Assembly: GCA_022432975.1 (NCBI GenBank)
Contig: CM039509.1
Coordinates: 25,637,432-25,701,431, forward strand
Direction: 5' to 3'
Origin: Begonia masoniana
Lineage: Eukaryota; Streptophyta; Magnoliopsida; Cucurbitales; Begoniaceae
DNA: 64,000 nt
A model generated the notes under the pieces. That model ran no database searches. It worked only from the letters and a program-made list of their open reading frames with translations, and was not told the origin of the DNA. The translations under genes were made by a program, and so were the position numbers. This document shows, piece after piece, positions 52,523 through 64,000 of the stretch (its first letter is position 1; every line of letters begins with the position of its first letter).

Positions 52523-54846
52523 ACCATACATAAGTGTTTATCCGCTATTTCTCGGATCGAGGTGTTTTTTTATGGGCACTGCAACTTTTTGACTAGGTGT
52601 TGCAGCACTTTTCTTTTGGGTTGCAAATCTTCTTCTTGGCACTACAACTCTGAATGGTAACTCTACCACTCTTGTTGTTCTCCACTTTCGCTTAAGCACT
52701 ACAACGCTCTAATTGGGCTTTGTAGGACTGAAATTGAGTTAAATTTTGCTATTTGCATCCAAAAAATTAACCTTTACTTCAATGCTTCAACAAATCTTGT
52801 ACGTTTAAAAAAAAAAACACCAAAACTAATTTATCTTCAGTTTTGAGAACTCGCCATGTGAAAAACAAGATGCTCCAATGTCAGGGTTCAACCCATATCA
52901 GCGGGGGTACACAATCTTATATCGTTGGAGAGTAGAAAGTAAATGGTTTATATGTAAAATTTTCTTTCATACCTAGTATAACGTCTTTTAGGCTAACTCC
53001 AAAAATAAAATCGTGAAAGATTTGACCCAACACAAACAATATTATATTATGAGGATTTGGGATGTTACACATGTTCATTGTGGTAACCAAGATGTTATTC
53101 ACATGGTTGAAAAGCACCAAACTAATTGAGATTAATTTTCATTTTATTTACAAAAAGATTGAAACAAACCTTATTACTCCTTCCTACCTACCATCTGGCA
53201 ACTATTTGGCACACATACTCAACCACTTGGAATTGAATTAAGAAGTTTTTAAACTACTAGGTTTGAAATTTGTTGTTGATAGATGAATTTAATATTTCGC
53301 AACAATTCACATTTTCAGCCTTATTTATTGTAGCCAGATTTCTATACATTTGGATTTTGTAATTTTTCCCAATTGAAGAAGATAAACAAGTTAACAAAAT
53401 CCTTCTTTCTTTCCTTCTTAATGGTCTTTTCACCAGCAACGTATTAGATTGAAACTATCTAATTTATAGTACCAAAACCTACTTTTCATGATGTTATAGG
53501 AGTTTATCTTTTATGCATGTAGATACTCTTAAATAAGTTGTATTATATATTTAAGGCAAAGTGAAATTTAAAACCTAAAGTTTAGGGTCATTAACATAGT
53601 AAACTTTAAATTATTTTTCTTGATAAAAGAACTTTCACTTTTTATTCATCAGTCATTTAAACCTAACTGTCAATTTATTCTTTAAATCAACATGAGACAT
53701 TTTTTATCTAATCAGGTATTTAATCATATTTCTAACTCCTCTAGCAATTTTCGATGCAGTTTCAAAGTTTTTCGATCTTGGGACAAAGATTGAAAATCGA
53801 CAAAAAGAACATCGATTGAGTAGGAAATTTGGTTAGAAATTGACAAAAGGGTCTAAAAATTAGGTAAAAAGTCTTGATTAAATTGAAAATGGGGTATGTA
53901 CATATTAGATTTAATGAACAAATTAATAAAAATGTCTAAATTGTTAATAACTTAAAGGTAGAGTATCCTTTTGAAAAAAAAAAAAAACTTAAGAACTAAT
54001 TTGTAAGAAATACAAACAATTAGTATCTACATCGTAGTTTTTAGCCTCAAATATATGTTTGTTGTTAATACCATGAGTTTCTCAAAAAAAATATCTTTTA
54101 AGTTTAAAAAACTTTGATGAACTTATGTTTGGATTACTTGTTTGACATGTAATCCAATGATAAAAAACTATAATCAAGTCAGAAGAAGTAAAGTACATGA
54201 TTTTGTAAAACTAGAATAAGTTGTTCTCTTTTATCATCTGTTAACCTTTCACACACACACACACATATCTATATCTCTATCTATATATGTGTTTCTCTTT
54301 AGTTTATGTTTTAATGCCTAAAATTCCTTTTCTTGACATCATATTCAAGTGAATTCGACACCTCAACCACTACTGAGAAAATGGCAAAAGTATATTTTAG
54401 AATAATCAGATTCGAGGATCAAAACCACATTTCAATGCTTAGATTTCTATTATAGTGGAAGTGTTTTGAATCAAACAAATAATCTATGACTTCATTTTGG
54501 TGTTTTAGGATAACCTTGTTGGACCGTGATACCTTCACATTTGATGTTAGATTCCAGAACCAAAAAGACAGATAATTGGATCCACCATCGTCATCTTCTC
54601 CAAAGCCATCTTAGATGCTTACAGAAAAGCTAAAGCTGGACCCATTACAACAGACCAAATCCACCTCCACAAATCAGCGTTTGCTCCTTTTTTTTTGACC
54701 TTTCTAAAAGATCTGATTTCCCATTTTTCCTGTCAAATCTGACATGACCCTTTTTCAGAAAACAGTCAATATTTGCCAACGTAATATGGACAGTTGAACA
54801 TTTACAAAAGCCAAAATAGAGGAGTAAGCTCTGTTTCAGAACAGTC
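52523..54846. other. Low-repeat intergenic DNA
   Basis: AT-rich sequence between element C and the bHLH gene. A possible decayed LTR end (GGGATGTTACA) is near 53068, and 52895-52960 loosely resembles the start of Cassandra LTRs. Several homopolymer runs. No open frame has a recognisable domain. The part next to 54846 is the bHLH 3' untranslated region and downstream DNA. Confidence 0.4.
54250..54296. repeat. (CA)n / (TA)n / TATC microsatellite
   Basis: ACACACACACACACACAT is followed by a TATCTATATCTCTATC-type stretch. Simple repeat in intergenic DNA. Confidence 0.85.
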
Positions 54847-56368
54847 TCAGTGCTTTGTGGAGTTTTTCTTCATCCCAGGTAACCAGAGATCAGCGCCATT
54901 GTTGTTCGCCATGTTTAAAGTAGTCTCTACTGGAACCAGACATAGCCCTCTGCTCCTTAAGTTTGTATCTTTTGCCTCCTCTTCTTCGCCTCTATTACCC
55001 TATCGTGCATCTCATGAACCAGCAAATGTCAAAAAGATAGAAAATTTATCGAAAACAAGTTTCTGGAACTATAGGTTTTTTTTTTTCAGGTCATCTAAAG
55101 TTATTTATGTTGGAAAGTTTTATTTTTACTAGTAATTAAAGTTAGATTGAACGGTCACTGTTTTGAGTTTGACAAATGAGAAAAGAAAGACCTTATCCCC
55201 CTTTTAGCAAACACGTATATACTTTTAGTAGATACGTGGGTGCAGGTACACCCTGGTCCTTAATTAAATCTGAACCGTTCATTCAACCAGATTGGGCCCC
55301 ATATTTGGATGTGTGTAGGGATCTAAAAGCAGAAGTTTCTTTTTGCAGATGATTTGTTGAAAAGAAGAAGACAAGGAAGTGAGCTAGAAGCACTTACAGA
55401 TAAAAATGGCAGATTTTGAAAGTATGGGCAACACAGGACCTCAACCTGTTCGTGAAGAAACTTAATATATCCCATCGCTTCGTTAAGAACGGAGGATGTA
55501 TCTGTCTGCAATTCCATAGAATCTCATAACAATCTCCATTGATTGTGCCATGAAATAAGGTGAAAAAATCAACTGAAAGCTCCCATTTTTTCTGACGCAC
55601 CTTTCCGAATGGAGACACTAGCTGCTGTAGTGTCGCGACTCGTTCTCCTAACTTTTCCTTCCTCTGGTTTACATTTCAAATGAGCTCGTTATTTGTAAAA
55701 TCTTAGACATGCAATGCAATCTAGAACGAAACTAATCAGTTTAATTTACCGAGTTAAAATTAAGTTCTCCACAGTTCAATCTTCATTTAGATTTTTGAAT
55801 CTCGATGGGTATAGTAAGAGTGGCCGTGAGTTTATTAGAAATTGTTTTTAAGGAGAGAGAACCTCAACTGAGACCTTTGCATGGCTGGTTAAATTGGGAT
55901 TATCGGACTTAATCTTCTTCGAAGTTCTCTGATTTGGCATCTTAGACACAATCGGAGATACGGCGAAGATACCGGGATCCAGCCCTGACCCACTTCTTTT
56001 CGCCTTCAAATGTCAGATACACTTGCGTTAGGCCTAAAACACGAAATGTAATTCTACAGTCTGTCACTTACATTAGCCAAACGCAAAGCGTTTATATCAC
56101 AGTCGTTTCCTGAAGAAGAAGAAGAATCACTGCAAGAGATTCCAGATTTCTGAAGATGTAGTTGCTTGCTCTGAAAGTTCCCAAAGCTGAGCATTTTGGG
56201 TGGCTTTTTGTCTAGAAAATGAGGGGAAGAAAATCCGAATGAGTAGTCACCATCAACCCCGTCCATTAAACCAAACTCACCATCATCTGAAAACAGTAAG
56301 TGAGAGAAATTAGTTGCATCAGTTGTGGCTGAAAGGTTGTCCCCTTCCACACCGTCTTTATCCGCCAT
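54847..56368 (-). CDS. bHLH transcription factor, five exons (bHLH113-like)
   Basis: Exons on the minus strand are 56072-56368, 55875-56003, 55601-55663, 55398-55505 and 54847-54999. Each length is a multiple of three, so every intron is phase 0, and all have GT-AG ends (donor 2 is GTCTCA, the weakest). The product is 249 residues. The N-terminus has FSHLLFSDD and [12 protein letters not shown]. The helix-loop-helix spans [21 protein letters not shown], then [20 protein letters not shown]; the intron after SPFGK is at the place usual for this subfamily. The C-terminus is [20 protein letters not shown] and GADLWLPG. The basic region has Asn and His where E-box-binding bHLH proteins have His and Glu, so DNA binding is likely atypical. 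A nuclear dimerising regulator is expected. The name bHLH113-like rests on memory of the N-terminal motifs and is tentative. It is the only intact gene in the window. Confidence 0.9.
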
Positions 56369-58199
56369 GAAAATCTAATCTTCCCAAGGAGAAACAAAAG
56401 GAGTTTTAAAGAAAAGTTGTGGGAGAAAATTACGGAAGCTTCTTTTTGTTTCAGAGAAGAACGCTGTCTATGTTTCTCTCTCTAGACTGCAAATGTGGAG
56501 AGAGAAAGAGAAGTGTTCAGAGGACGATGAGAGAGTTGGTAGAGTTGGAGTTAGGGGTTGTTTGGATTTTCAAGGTCATCACTTTGGGTTTTCAACGTCT
56601 CGGTCAACCTCACCTGCACCGAGAAAACTCGTGGTTTACCCCTCCAACGCAAATCATTCAAGTTAACATCGGCCAATTTCAAGAAGAGTTGAATGCTACA
56701 GATAAACCGAACCGACTATTCATGTCCGGTTCGGTTCATCTTCAACATTTGAAAATCAATTTCAGAACTACATCTAGACAGTATATCAGAAAGTTATGAT
56801 TCAATTCTTTATTCTAATTCAGTATGTAAGTGTAATTTTGGGAAGACTCAACCTAATTTTAAACTTCCTAGATAATGCTGTCTAGATAATATGTCTAGAC
56901 AGTATAAAATTTAATGGTTCTTGTGAAAAAATGAGACTCCCATTGCCCAACAAATTAATATGCAAAAAAGCAATTAATTAGGCACATTTAACGGTTGACT
57001 TAGACTAGTTGTTTCCAAATTGTTGCCCAATAAACGACTCTAGTAGATGACTATAAGTGAACGACTCTAAGTACGTTAAGTTAACACTTCAATTCTACTT
57101 TATAATCTTACACCCTAACGATTTAATTACGAGTCATTATAATTTATTAATTTAATTATTTATATTATACCATAATAATTTTATCAATGAATGAATGACT
57201 TGTAAATCTCATATTGGGATATAAGATTAGAGTGTATAATGCAAATGCAATATTACTCAGAATCCTAAACACATTTTATTGTAAAACGCTTATTAACTTT
57301 TTAATAAATGCAATCCTTGTGCGATAATAGGATGAATAGAGTCAAGTTAATAATTGTTAGAGTTCGTTGCATCGCACAATTTGGGTTGGACTGACAAGCT
57401 CGCATTGTGAATATCATTTTTAGAATTTTAGTTTAATATTATAAATTTATGTTTGGGCCAAAAAATATAATTGTATCTTGATTTTAATTTACTAAATACA
57501 TTCTATGTTTATGACTTTTTCATATTAGAAATTCCCACGTAAATCTCATTATCTAGTTGCTTGGGTTTTTTCTATCAATACCTCAAGGGATGGATATAAA
57601 ATTCAAGTTTCAAAATTTGCCAAAATATTTATTCTGGCTGTTCGAACAATTTTTTTCTATTATCAAAAAATTATAAATTTTGGAAAAAGAAAATTAAAGA
57701 AAAAGAAAAAAACAAGTTTCTTTTCCCTTTCCTACCGTTTGTATTCTTCGCAGAAGAAGAAGACTAGGTATTCTGCCATGTCGCCAGCCATGAAGAAATC
57801 AACCGTCGTCGCCTTGTCTCCTATCAGCAATCGCACCAAGTAGTCAGCCAGCCTCAGAGAAGAGGAGCCGCATGCGAAGTCATCATGCTCTGAACACGAG
57901 TCTGGTGTTCAGGTTTTTCTCCTCTTTGTTTTTTCGATACCAAATGACACAAAATGAGTTATTTTCTGTATTATCAAAATTGTAATCGTCATGTTGTATT
58001 CGGCAAAGATAAAATATTTATGGAACATACTTGAATCCATGAAATCATGTTTAAAAGATAGTTTCTAGAATGTAAAAATTGTAATCGAGTTTAATTCTGA
58101 AACTCGTATTTATATATAGAATTAGTGATTATGATATTCTAAATCCATAAGATTTTCCCAAGAGAAAATCAATTTTTAATGTTCTCTTAGCATAAAGAA
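56369..58199. other. bHLH 5' region and unassigned intergenic DNA
   Basis: 56369-56560, read on the minus strand, is CT-rich (TCTCTCTCC-like) and is the likely 5' untranslated region and promoter of the bHLH gene; I cannot place a TATA box with confidence. A short possible exon-like piece at 57776-57842 starts MSPAMKKSTVVALSPISNRT but soon stops. Nothing else is recognised. Confidence 0.4.
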
Positions 58200-59180
58200 G
58201 ACTAACTTAATGGAAGCTATCAACCATTTTATAGTGACCGTAGCCCTATATTTCTTAATTATGTCGGGTTTAAGTTTGCCATATCATCAAAATAAGCCCG
58301 ACAAACCTTTATCTAAACATAAAATCTTACACTCTAATAGAGTTTGACTTTATGATAGCAAATACATAATTATAATTGAATATGTGTCTAACATTTAATT
58401 ATAAATTGTATTAAATAATCTCCACTTGGTTCATATAATTTTCTCACAATTATATTTTATCAAATATTCTTGTGAGCTCATTAATTGCTATTATTATCAA
58501 AAAACATTTTAAGCAATCTTGTCTATCAATCATATCAATATAAAATCAAAATGATTTTCATTACACTACAATAGATAACTAAGTCCATCAATAGTCATGT
58601 TTACCTGTTAAAGCAAATGTCATAGATCAAACATAAATGAGTAGTAAGAAAATTAAATGCAATGTGATCACAACATGTCTATTTCTTTATGTTCCAACCT
58701 TATTCCTTATGAGATTAATAATTAAGTGTTAAAGTAAAATCAAATAAACCAAATTCTTTAATCCATAGAATAAAATTGTCCAACTAATGTTCATCGCTAA
58801 GTATATTGAAACACAACTCTCACTAAACTAAAATATCATCAAATGATACAACTCTTAAATGAGCTATATGGTCATGAAAGACTTTTGGCTGTTACTTTAA
58901 TTAGTGGATCCACAATAATAAAGTTTGCGTCAATATTCTTTATAGACAATTAATTACTATGAATTCTTCTTTAAACAACCAAGGACTTGATGTTTATATG
59001 TTTTGACTTAGTCAAACTCGTGTTGTTTATCAGAATATAACCTATCAACATACTATCGCAAAATAACTTTAATGGTCTTTCAATTTCTTCCAAATTAATT
59101 TCATAGCTATATTCCACCATTAGGTATTTCATTATATGAATTCTCCTGCCATAGTCGAAGAAGTTATATGTGCTCACTCA
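58200..59180 (-). mobile_element. Ty1/copia RNase H and 3' end relic
   Basis: The minus strand has ERPLKLFCDSMLIGYILINN and SKHINIKSLVV (about 59080-58975), the copia RNase H region normally reading CDN...SKHIDIK. Then come a degenerate PLTKGLP-like stretch and FHDHIAHLRV, the usual copia C-terminus. DNA down to about 58200 is probably its 3' LTR, undelimited. Stops throughout. Confidence 0.75.
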
Positions 59181-59212
59181 ACACCGTTCTTGAAATGAAT
59201 TCTTACACTATG

Positions 59213-60410
59213 AGGTTAGGTCACGACCCGAACCTAAAAGAGGACCAGATTGCCTAGTTGAATGCCAGTTTTGCAGTGGAAGACTTAAACATAGATTGAG
59301 CTGTTCCACACGAGATGGAGTGAAGTCTACATAACGATCATAAAATTATAAGCTAGTGCACCAATATAATCCAAATAGTACTGTGCAACAAAATAAAATA
59401 CGTAACACTCAAATATAGAATTACAGACCAATATGAGAGAAGAAAATAAATAGAGTGAACTTCACCAAGAAGAGAAATAAACCAATCAAAATGGAAGGAA
59501 AGAAAAGAGATAAAATCTCTTTCCGCGAATAGCTTCCTTCCGCTAATATGAATCTTACCTGAAAAAAAGAAAAGAAATCTTTTTGGATGAGTGACTAACT
59601 CTGTAAGGGTAAAATATTACATTCAACAATGAATTTAAGAAAAATGTGGAAGCATGCCAAGCATAAAACATTTTCATAAAAAAGTTTTGATAAACAATCA
59701 GTAAGAAAAATATCAAAATCTTCCACTATAGTGTGGTGTATAAGTAAAATAGACCCAACTGTATATTGTGAAAAATCTCAATGAAAATGAAGCCACTCAC
59801 GGACTCCAAGCACACAATATCATAGCCATATGCATTTATAAAGTGATACTCGGTGATCGCTAAAACCATAAAAATAAAGACATTGATTAGGTTTTGGGTT
59901 TTGCGCGTAGGAAAATGACATAGTCAGTTGTCTCATTACTCCAATTAACTCAAACAAATAGATCTTCCAACGAGTGAACAAGACCCCTTCTGATGTGCTT
60001 CAAAATCGTAAAGAAGGTGGAAGCACAAAAATGCTCTCGGTTGCAAACAATTTTTTTTAAAAAAATGGGCTACTTTCCAAAATGTACAACTCCGTCAAAG
60101 AAGCTCCAATTAATCTAAAAATTTATTAGGATCTTACCATGGATGTGGTAGAACTACCCTCCAAAAATCAAAGGTTAACTCGATGGGAATGAAGAGATAT
60201 AGATGAAGTGGTGTACGTTGGTCTGGAAAGTGATAATGAGGCACCTTCTCAGGTCTTTGGCTCTCCTTGAGAAAGAGCTCTCCAACTTACTGTAAAGAGA
60301 GGATGATACACTATTGTTGGATGTTCTACCTTCAAGGAAGAGGTAGAAGAAGGGAGCAATACAATGGATTCCACTACACTTACAAAGATGGAAACAAAAT
60401 CACACAAACA
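59213..60410 (-). repeat. Gypsy LTR relic
   Basis: GGTCACGACCCGAAC near 59219 resembles the U5 ends of other LTRs here (compare GTCGTGACA of family F, reverse complement). It is followed by a GCAGTGGAAGACTTAAACA box, typical of the region next to that end. A GAAGAGGTAGAAGA-rich stretch occurs near 60340. Boundaries and duplications are not clear. Confidence 0.4.
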
Positions 60411-61844
60411 CTTGTCAGATATTGACATGCCAAGAGGCTCAATTAATTGAAAATCCGATAAAGGCCAAAACTTTATTTATTCTCCTTGCTTATTACGTGC
60501 TCTCTTGTGTAGGTAACGAACTATTGGAGGACGGTGCATGGGAAGCTAGTTCAACGAATTTGGAGTTCACATGGAAGCAAAGCTCGAAATGTAATGAAGA
60601 AAATCCTCGAGCACCAGCCGGACTAGCAGAAGCCGGAATTTGTCTTCCAGAGATCAAGTTTTGTAATTTTTCTTTTTTTTATTTTTATTTTTTCTTTTGG
60701 CAAACTCTTAGCCATTAGTCATTTTTATGATTTAGTATTTTACTTAGACTTAGTCACATATTGGTGGCTTGGTTGGGATTTACCATTTGGCCCAAATTTT
60801 AGGATCCATTACTTGACCCATTATTTGGCCCATTACTTGGAGGCATTTGGAGGCCCACTTGGGGACATCACTTGGCACATTTGGAGGCACCACTTGAAGG
60901 CATCACATTTGGCCAATTTTTTTGAAGATACTTAGGCCCATAGTGTTTCAACCTAAGGGAGGCTCAAACTTGAATTTTTAACCTTGTAAGGACAAGAGAT
61001 AGTGGTCTCATGGATTGATGATGTGGCAAGATTCCCTCTATTAATCTATTTAGGCATGACATTCATCTCCTTCCTAGGATTTGTGCTTGTTTGCATTGAT
61101 CTTGGCCATCCATCCTTTTTTCATCTAAGGACCACCATTCATTCATCCTTATGGAAACCCTAACCATCCACCTTAGGATTGCCTATTTAAGCATAGCATT
61201 GGTGCATGTATTGGAACTTTTGTCAAATTTATAAAACTTCTATTTCTCTCCAAGCTTATTTGTTTTGGTTTTCCTTGATTCTTTGAATCAAGTGGAGAAG
61301 CCCTCCATTGTTAACCTAGCCTTCGGGTTGCTAGGTTAACTCTTAGCTATTCCCTCGCCTTCTCCATTAGAATTAGGAGTGATGATGAAAACCTAGGCCC
61401 TAGGTGGTTGTTTTTCCTCCGGGAAAATTGTTTATCCAAGAGCGTAAAACGTAAGATAGCTCTTTGGATCCGCCGAAGGTATTTTCATTTCTAGCATTTC
61501 CATCACCTTTCACACACATCTCCACCTTTAATTTCGGCTCTCACACTCACACACCTCACCTTTAATTTCTTGCAATTTTCTTCTTCATCTTTCTTGCATT
61601 TTTCATCTCCACAGATTTCCTTCATTCCACTACTTCTTCTCCCATCTATTTCTATTTTTTTTTATGCTCATTATGCATCATACATTAGGCCACTAGCACA
61701 CACATCACTCACCTCATTTTTCCTTTACATTTATTGACATATTTATTCCTTATTTTCGGCCATATTCACAACCACACACCCGAACACTCACTTGACTAAA
61801 TTTGTGGGTTTTACACGGATCCTTTTCTAAGGGCCTCCGTGTCA
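60411..61844 (+). repeat. Probable 5' LTR of an unclassified LTR element
   Basis: It ends CCGTGTCA (61844), two bases before a primer-binding site. It contains CCTATTTAAGCATAGC (about 61180), a good LTR promoter candidate, then a CT-rich leader-like stretch and the GATCCxxxxTCTAAGGGCCTCCG end. The left boundary is not identified, and no 3' LTR lies inside the window. The 98-codon open frame at 60422-60718 shows no domain. Confidence 0.55.
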
Positions 61845-61846
61845 AG

Positions 61847-61858
61847 TGGTATCAAAGC
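61847..61858 (+). promoter_or_regulatory. Primer-binding site of the 61-kb LTR element
   Basis: TGGTATCAAAGC, iMet-type, the same variant as in element B. Confidence 0.8.
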
Positions 61859-63112
61859 GTAGGAAGCTTCCCTAATACGTTTTAGTTGTCTTTGGCGTTA
61901 GTCAAAAGTTGACACAAAATGGGGAAAGCCGCTCTTCATTCTAGCATTATTTTTTAATCTAATTTTGTTCTAAATTTATCATGATATTTGCTGCCATATT
62001 CCTTGTCATTTATTAACTTAAACTATCATGGTAAAATTTGGAATTAATGTGGACATCATGTCGGCCAAGGTAAGCAAGACACATCCATCACTTTTCTTCT
62101 CGGGTTATGACTATGTTACTCTCGGTTTTTGCTTGATATTGGCCTCGATTTTTTTAGCACTATAATGTTATGTTTTACCCATGTTTTGCATCTAAATATT
62201 GTCAAATAACTAGAGGTAAAATCTGAATATTTTTTGATGCAAGAAATCGGCCTAAAGATTAAAGTTATAAAATCGGGTTTATGTCTACTTTAGCTTTGGT
62301 TTTTCATTCTTGCTTCTCCTCAGTTTTCTTGCTTAATGTTATATTTGTTTTTACTTCTTAGCATCTAGAATTATCTATTGCATCATCTATTACATGATAT
62401 CACTTTAGCATAAAAATCGAAATTGCAAAAAAATGACAAATACAAGTGTTTAAAATCGGTTTACACGTTACCTTACTTTCGGTTTTTCTAGCATTTTGCC
62501 TCGGATTTTTATACTAATTTGCTGAATGTTTGCACTTGGATATAGCTTATAAATTCATCTATTATATGCTGTTATTTGATTGCACCAAATTGATTTTCGA
62601 GGATTAAGAAATAGCATGTTAAATCGGCTATATTGAATGTTATGCACTTGTGAAAATTCTGCTCTATTTAACTTGAAATTTCAGCATGTTAACTTTGATA
62701 AAACTTGTGTTCTACTTTTATTACTTGCTGATTTTGGAGTTATTTAGATAGTATCAATATTATTTTGAGTGATTATAGTTTAAAGTTGATAGCTTGATTG
62801 AATATTGGTTGAAAATTGTGGTGTAAACGATTATTGAAATATGCATTTCTATAGTTAGTTGTCTAGTGTTTATTGAACTTCTAGGTTGTTTATTTAATTC
62901 TAAATCTTAATTGATAAGTGAGCATGAACCTTATTTTTCTTATTGTCTTAGAAAAAGGAATTTTCCCTTAGTACCTAAAATTATCTAAAACATTAACAAG
63001 ATAATTACCTCACTAACATTGGATGAAACAACTTAGACAAGAATTTGAATTTGAGTTAAAATATTTATTATGACTAGTAGAAGTGGAATCCCACGAGATA
63101 CCACACACCAAG
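61859..63112 (+). repeat. Untranslated internal region with a degenerate ~180-bp tandem repeat
   Basis: No coding sequence. Related blocks recur at about 62095, 62270 and 62455. Each has AAATCGG(G/T)TT, a TACT(C/T)TCGGTTTTT- or GCTTTGGTTTTT-like core (about 62123, 62296, 62479) and a later ATCTATTxxATC box. The spacing is 173-183 bp. It is interrupted at 63113 by a B-type LTR. Confidence 0.5.
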
Positions 63113-64000
63113 TGTAATATCCGGTTTGTACGGACCTTTTATTATATTATTATTATTATTGTTATTGGCATTTTGTAATTATGTCAAATCAGGTCCGATT
63201 TACAAAAGGAAAGCGTCATTACGATCCTAGCGATTAATTAGAATTTTAAGGAAATTTTGGGAATTTTCGGAATAGTGACGCTATATTCCGAGTAATTACT
63301 ATTATCATAAAGTAAAAGACATTCTCGTAAAAATAGTAAACGAGGTCCAAATTGTGAACGGACAGTTTTAATAAAGCCCTGGTAATGAATAGGAGTTATT
63401 GGCAAAATATGAAGTTTTCGAGTATCCGAATCGTTAGACGATTAACGAAACGAAGGACGAAACTAATATAAAAATCAAATAAGGGCAAAATGGTAATTTG
63501 CAAATCAATTTTTATAAAATAACACAAATCTCTTTCTCTCCCTCACTTTCTCTCTTTTCTTCTCTGGATCGCACGACAGAGAGTTTCCTTCTCTCTCGGC
63601 CGCCGGCGACCTTCACCATTTCCGACCTCCGTCCGACCTCCGTTCGTTCCGATTTCTTCACGGTTTCTTCTCCTCTCGCTACCCTCGACACGACTCCCGT
63701 GGACGAAATTTGAGATCCAGCGCGCTCAAGGTAAGTTCTCGTGACTTGCTTGACCGAAAGGTCTACACCATACTTCGTCGTCGTATCAAGGATCCTTGAG
63801 GGTTCCTTGTTTTACGTTGTTTAGGTTGGGTAGTTAGGTTAATTGTTTATAGGTTATGTTATATTGTCTGTTGATATGAACTGTTTGTTTACTTTCCGCT
63901 GATATGAACTGTTCATGCATCACGGTTTTCGAAAGTCATGAAAAGGAATTTCTGCACGTGTTTTTAAGAAAATGAACGTATATCTGAAATGAAATCTGTA
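63113..64000 (+). repeat. B-type LTR, truncated by the window end
   Basis: It starts TGTAATATCCGG. It matches the reverse complement of the sense start of LTR B (26481 downward): the AATTTTCGGAATA-like block, the GAACGGACAGTTTTAATA block, and the leader TTTCCGACCTCCGT. A TTA microsatellite is at 63141-63165. The leader runs directly into GTGGACGAAATTTGAG, the counterpart of the second exon-like segment of LTR B, and then into AAG|GTAAGTTCTCGTGA (63730/63731) and TCTACACCATA. So it appears to lack the first intron-like segment. Confidence 0.85.

Noticed and set aside
54794..55132. 112-codon plus-strand open frame
   Set aside because: It is antisense to exon 5 and intron 4 of the bHLH gene, where the minus-strand reading gives conserved [11 protein letters not shown].
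60422..60718. 98-codon open frame as a host gene
   Set aside because: No domain, a low-complexity Phe/Tyr end, and position inside a probable LTR upstream of a primer-binding site.

Overview
The window is nuclear DNA from a flowering plant, most likely a eudicot. I cannot name the species. It holds one recognisable host gene: an apparently intact five-exon bHLH transcription factor gene on the minus strand (54847-56368). Almost everything else is LTR-retrotransposon sequence at several stages of decay and nesting, with no bacterial, viral or organellar genes.

Layout. From 1 to 9.4 kb there are LTR relics, a Ty1/copia relic on the minus strand split by a solo LTR (3556-5186, target duplication GGACA), a complete Cassandra-type miniature element whose LTRs carry a 5S rRNA-derived segment (5659-6510), a second solo LTR (7166-7767) and a second minus-strand copia relic. 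From 9.38 to 23.3 kb a plus-strand copia element is split inside gag by a 9.6-kb Ty3/gypsy element, A (9998-19571, TSD TCACC). From 24.0 to 35.8 kb there is a joined pair of gypsy fragments. Element B is minus strand and has lost most of its right LTR. Element D is plus strand and has lost everything before the integrase C-terminus. They are fused at 31931/31932, and D is followed by the end of an A-type LTR. The two outer flanks repeat the same target sequence in a way that simple insertion does not explain. From 35.8 to 41.8 kb come a B-like LTR fragment (E), a copia gag-protease relic and another LTR. A second Cassandra element (41760-42581) lies directly against gypsy element C (42587-52517), which is the least damaged element. 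Three copies of ACAAC flank and separate these two. From 52.5 to 64 kb the sequence is lower-repeat DNA with the bHLH gene, a copia relic, an LTR element with a primer-binding site at 61847, and the start of another B-type LTR that runs off the window.

Elements A, B, C and D have gag, CCHC knuckle, aspartic protease, RT, RNase H and integrase in that order, then a chromodomain-like tail, with iMet-type primer-binding sites and 2-3.2 kb LTRs. This fits Tekay/Del-like chromoviruses. Their polyproteins have in-frame stops and frameshifts, so none looks autonomous now.

The most interesting signals are inside the LTRs. Five diverged LTR families share a leader built as exon, intron, 45-51-bp exon, intron, exon, with consensus splice sites. 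A sixth LTR at 63.1 kb appears to lack the first intron. Downstream of the second acceptor, families A, C and D carry minisatellites built from the word CATCNNCCGATG. In element C one LTR has about 22 copies of the palindrome TGACGTCA, while its partner LTR has 4.
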